Part shown: piece by piece, positions 6,548-8,177 of the stretch
Position numbering within the stretch: position 1 is the first letter of the stretch
How the letters are laid out: each line of letters opens with the position of its first letter
From: Bacteroidota bacterium
GTDB lineage: Bacteria > Bacteroidota > Bacteroidia > Flavobacteriales > Flavobacteriaceae
DNA length: 8,177 nucleotides
Assembly: GCA_004356305.1 (NCBI GenBank)
Contig: SMXJ01000158.1
Location: 1 to 8,177 of the forward strand
Reading direction: 5' to 3'
The notes under the pieces: generated by a model
Told to the model about the DNA's origin: nothing
What the model saw: only the letters and a program-made list of their open reading frames with translations
The model's database searches: none
Program-made: the position numbers and the translations under genes

Positions 6548-7429
6548 ATGAAAAAAAGGCAGCTACATTTGTTTAACTTAATCTTAGTAACATTCTTTTT
6601 CTTTTCAGGATGCACAGAGAATGTTCTTGATAATCAATCTATTTCATCGCCTAAAAATCAAATATCAGGAACGGTTAAATTAAACCAAAGGGAAAATGCC
6701 GAAGGAATTTATGTTTGGCTAGAGGGTTTGGATATTGGTCAAAGGACGGATGAAAATGGCGAATTTAAAATAGAAATTCCGCCATTTATTCTTCAAGAAT
6801 ACCACACCGGGTTGACCGGTGTTTTTAATTTGTATTATTATTCAGCCAATTTCAACCTGGAATCTACTAAACTTTTTTTTAGAAATGGTTCTCTAACCTC
6901 TCATCAGGACGTAATAAGTGTGGATGGTGAATTGTTAAAGCCACAGATAGTGTTGCAAAACCTGAGAATAAAGACTCTTGTTGTACCCGAGTCGGTTTCT
7001 TCAGCAGAGGTTGTACAAGGTGAATTACGACGAGAATCAATTGTAGTCATACTCAAGGTAACTTTGCAAGCGCTACTCGGGCCAGTTACAGTTAAGTTTC
7101 CGACAGCTGTCGGAAATCTAATTAGCCCTGTTATCTTCAGAAATGTGAATACGGATGAGGTCGTCATATTGGAATCCAGGATTGCCGGGTTATCTGTCGA
7201 AGATTTTCTCACTCTCAGAGATGGGCCGGTTTCGAGATTTCTTATAATTGAATTGCAGTCACACCAGTTGCCGAAAGGTGAATATGAAGTTATACCTTAC
7301 CTGCTCATTAACCAATCATTACCCGAGGGTCTTTTAGAAAGCCTGGGAGAAAATGTGGAGGAGCTCGGGCCCAATTATCTGAAAATGCCTATCTTGCGTG
7401 AAACCGGCCGTTTTGTGCTTACAGACTAG
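6548..7429 (+). CDS. Lipoprotein B with transthyretin-like domain; second of the tandem paralogous pair
   Basis: This 293-residue lipoprotein is homologous to the preceding one over its whole mature length. Lipobox is F-S-G-C22. Shared blocks, in order, are ISGTVKL, EGIYVWLEGLDIGQRTDENG, FNLYYYSANFNL, FRNG, ISPVIFRNVNTD, GEYEVIPYLLINQ and LGPNYLKMPILRETG. The N-terminal part (about 39-80) is the CarboxypepD_reg/transthyretin-like domain; the C-terminal half is unassigned. GGAG at 6534-6537, 10 nt before the ATG, supports the start, and the 58-bp gap without a terminator implies one transcript with lipoprotein A. Divergence between the copies is substantial, so the duplication is old or under diversifying pressure. 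Codons 184-189 coincide with a perfect 20-bp palindrome (7097-7116) that has no counterpart in lipoprotein A. No catalytic residues are recognisable. Confidence 0.84.
   Translation: MKKRQLHLFNLILVTFFFFSGCTENVLDNQSISSPKNQISGTVKLNQRENAEGIYVWLEGLDIGQRTDENGEFKIEIPPFILQEYHTGLTGVFNLYYYSANFNLESTKLFFRNGSLTSHQDVISVDGELLKPQIVLQNLRIKTLVVPESVSSAEVVQGELRRESIVVILKVTLQALLGPVTVKFPTAVGNLISPVIFRNVNTDEVVILESRIAGLSVEDFLTLRDGPVSRFLIIELQSHQLPKGEYEVIPYLLINQSLPEGLLESLGENVEELGPNYLKMPILRETGRFVLTD
7097..7116. repeat. Perfect 20-bp palindrome inside lipoprotein B
   Basis: TTTCCGACAGCTGTCGGAAA is its own exact reverse complement, centred on CAGCTG with no spacer. It is in register with the reading frame, so codons 184-189 (FPTAVG) are also read as FPTAVG on the opposite strand. 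The paralogous gene has FYPRETFIGPNK-type sequence in the matching loop and no palindrome. It could be a dispersed palindromic repeat that entered a coding region, or a protein-binding site. Confidence 0.85.
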
Positions 7430-7517
7430 TCAAGTTTTTGTCGTCAAAGGAACCGATTCACTCCCTATCATTTTACTCCTTTCCGAAGCTGCGATCCATT
7501 TCCGGTGTGAACCACTA

Positions 7518-7554
7518 TTTGATTTATAGATGAAATTTTATTAAATTATCTTTG
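7518..7554 (+). promoter_or_regulatory. Possible Bacteroidota-type promoter of the cytochrome gene
   Basis: TATCTTTG (7547-7554) matches the TAnnTTTG -7 element of Bacteroidota sigma-A promoters. A TTTG (7518-7521) stands upstream, but the 25-nt gap is longer than the usual 17-23. The site is 90 nt ahead of the ATG at 7645, in an AT-rich 215-bp gap that otherwise shows only short repeats (ATTCGA-GGAT-ATTCGA and two ATTGTAA copies). Such matches occur by chance in AT-rich DNA. Confidence 0.3.
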
Positions 7555-7644
7555 ATTTAATTGTAAATTGTAAACAGCTTTTGGTTGTGATTCGAGGATA
7601 TTCGATTTATCAATAAATGAAATATTTAAGACTGAATTAAGGAA

Positions 7645-8177
7645 ATGGCTAAGACCGGAATTAACCTTAAAATAACAAGTTTAGCTGCTTTGGTACTTTT
7701 TGTGCTGATTTCTGCGATTGTTCTAAAAACCAGGCAAAGCACTTTAAGGGTAAATTCTGGCAGCGATATATCATCTCAATATGCACAAGATGGAGGTGTG
7801 ATTTACCTGAATACCGCCAAAGATGTAAAATATATTGGCTCAGAAAAATGCCAGACGTGTCACCCGGCCATTTTTGAATCGTATGCCAAAGCTGAAATGG
7901 GCCGGTCGATGGCCAAACTTGATACCACTAACATTATCGAAAACTATCCGCAATCAAAGGCGGTTTTTGATTCGAGCAAGAATTATTATTATGAGATGCT
8001 TAGGCGTGACGGCCGCTTTTATCAGCGTGAATACCGCCTCGATTCTGAAGGACGTGTGATACACGAGCGTTGGGCGGAAGCGGAGTATGTCATGGGTTCG
8101 GGGAACAATTTGCGGATGTATTTTGATAACGAAAATGGTATGCTATACCAGTTGCCCTTGACCTGGTATGTGCACAA
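7645..8177 (+). CDS. N-terminal part of a membrane-anchored cytochrome c554-type (probably multihaem) protein; 3' end outside window
   Basis: An open frame runs from ATG 7645 to the window edge (177 codons plus two bases), with an in-frame TGA just upstream at 7633-7635. Residues about 8-27 (LKITSLAALVLFVLISAIVL) form a signal anchor or uncleaved signal peptide. Residues 64-73 read YIGSEKCQTCH, with haem c motif C69-Q-T-C72-H73, followed by PAIFESYAKAEMGRSMA. This is the first haem site of cytochrome c554/c-prime-type domains. The later segment EYVMGSGNNLRMYF, then GMLYQLPLTWY matches the pattern I recall from large multihaem cytochrome-TPR proteins of environmental bacteria, where further CXXCH motifs follow. 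Only one haem motif is visible here, so the multihaem nature is inferred. A role in periplasmic electron transfer is likely; partner unknown. AAGGA (7639-7643) is only 1 nt from the ATG, an odd spacing, but no other in-frame start would keep the signal sequence. Confidence 0.85.
   Translation, partial: MAKTGINLKITSLAALVLFVLISAIVLKTRQSTLRVNSGSDISSQYAQDGGVIYLNTAKDVKYIGSEKCQTCHPAIFESYAKAEMGRSMAKLDTTNIIENYPQSKAVFDSSKNYYYEMLRRDGRFYQREYRLDSEGRVIHERWAEAEYVMGSGNNLRMYFDNENGMLYQLPLTWYVH

Noticed and set aside
6904..7212. Minus-strand open frame across the palindrome, also containing FPTAVGN
   Set aside because: The shared peptide is produced by the palindrome itself; the rest of the frame is low-complexity Ser/Thr sequence antisense to lipoprotein B.
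5599..7429. The two lipoproteins as SusD/RagB homologues
   Set aside because: They are about 295 residues long, start with a transthyretin-like domain and lack the long TPR-helical sequence of SusD proteins, which are typically around 500 residues.
7835..8059. 74-codon plus-strand frame near the window end
   Set aside because: It overlaps in another frame the cytochrome reading frame, which carries the signal anchor and CQTCH motif and is the real gene.

Overview
The window looks like a chromosomal stretch from a Gram-negative bacterium of the FCB (Fibrobacterota-Chlorobiota-Bacteroidota) sphere. The AT-leaning composition and the mixture of families suggest a Calditrichota, KSB1 or Ignavibacteria-type lineage rather than a classical Bacteroides. 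The clues are a PorV/PorQ-like outer-membrane barrel end, a GWxTD-domain protein, a TonB-dependent receptor with an N-terminal CarboxypepD_reg-like domain, lipoproteins with the same type of domain, and the start of a cytochrome c554-type protein. This assignment is inference from protein families; there is no rRNA or other phylogenetic marker here. No tRNA, rRNA, CRISPR array, transposase or phage gene was seen.

Layout: every gene is on the + strand. (1) Positions 3-356 are the 3' end of an outer-membrane beta-barrel gene, closed by a clear intrinsic terminator at 391-425. (2) A 272-bp intergenic region with a second hairpin (439-471) leads into a secreted GWxTD-domain protein (629-2065), followed 89 bp later by a lipoprotein (2155-2916); the two are probably co-transcribed. 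(3) A TonB-dependent receptor (3112-5358; the better start is the second ATG). (4) A 240-bp spacer, GC-richer than its flanks and holding REP-like inverted repeats. (5) Two tandem, clearly homologous lipoproteins (5599-6489 and 6548-7429), each with a transthyretin-like N-terminal domain and an unrecognised C-terminal half. (6) From 7645 to the window edge, the N-terminal 177 codons of a membrane-anchored haem c protein with one visible CXXCH motif; the gene continues outside.

How the genes may work together: all complete products carry export signals and should end up in the periplasm, outer membrane or cell surface. A TonB-dependent receptor followed by two lipoproteins carrying the same kind of N-terminal fold is reminiscent of a SusC/SusD-style receptor-lipoprotein arrangement, but neither lipoprotein looks like SusD. 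That is the best candidate here for an undescribed system. It rests on gene order and shared fold only, and no substrate can be named. The most striking non-coding signal is a perfect 20-bp palindrome at 7097-7116 inside the second paralogous lipoprotein, codon-aligned so that it encodes the same hexapeptide on both strands.
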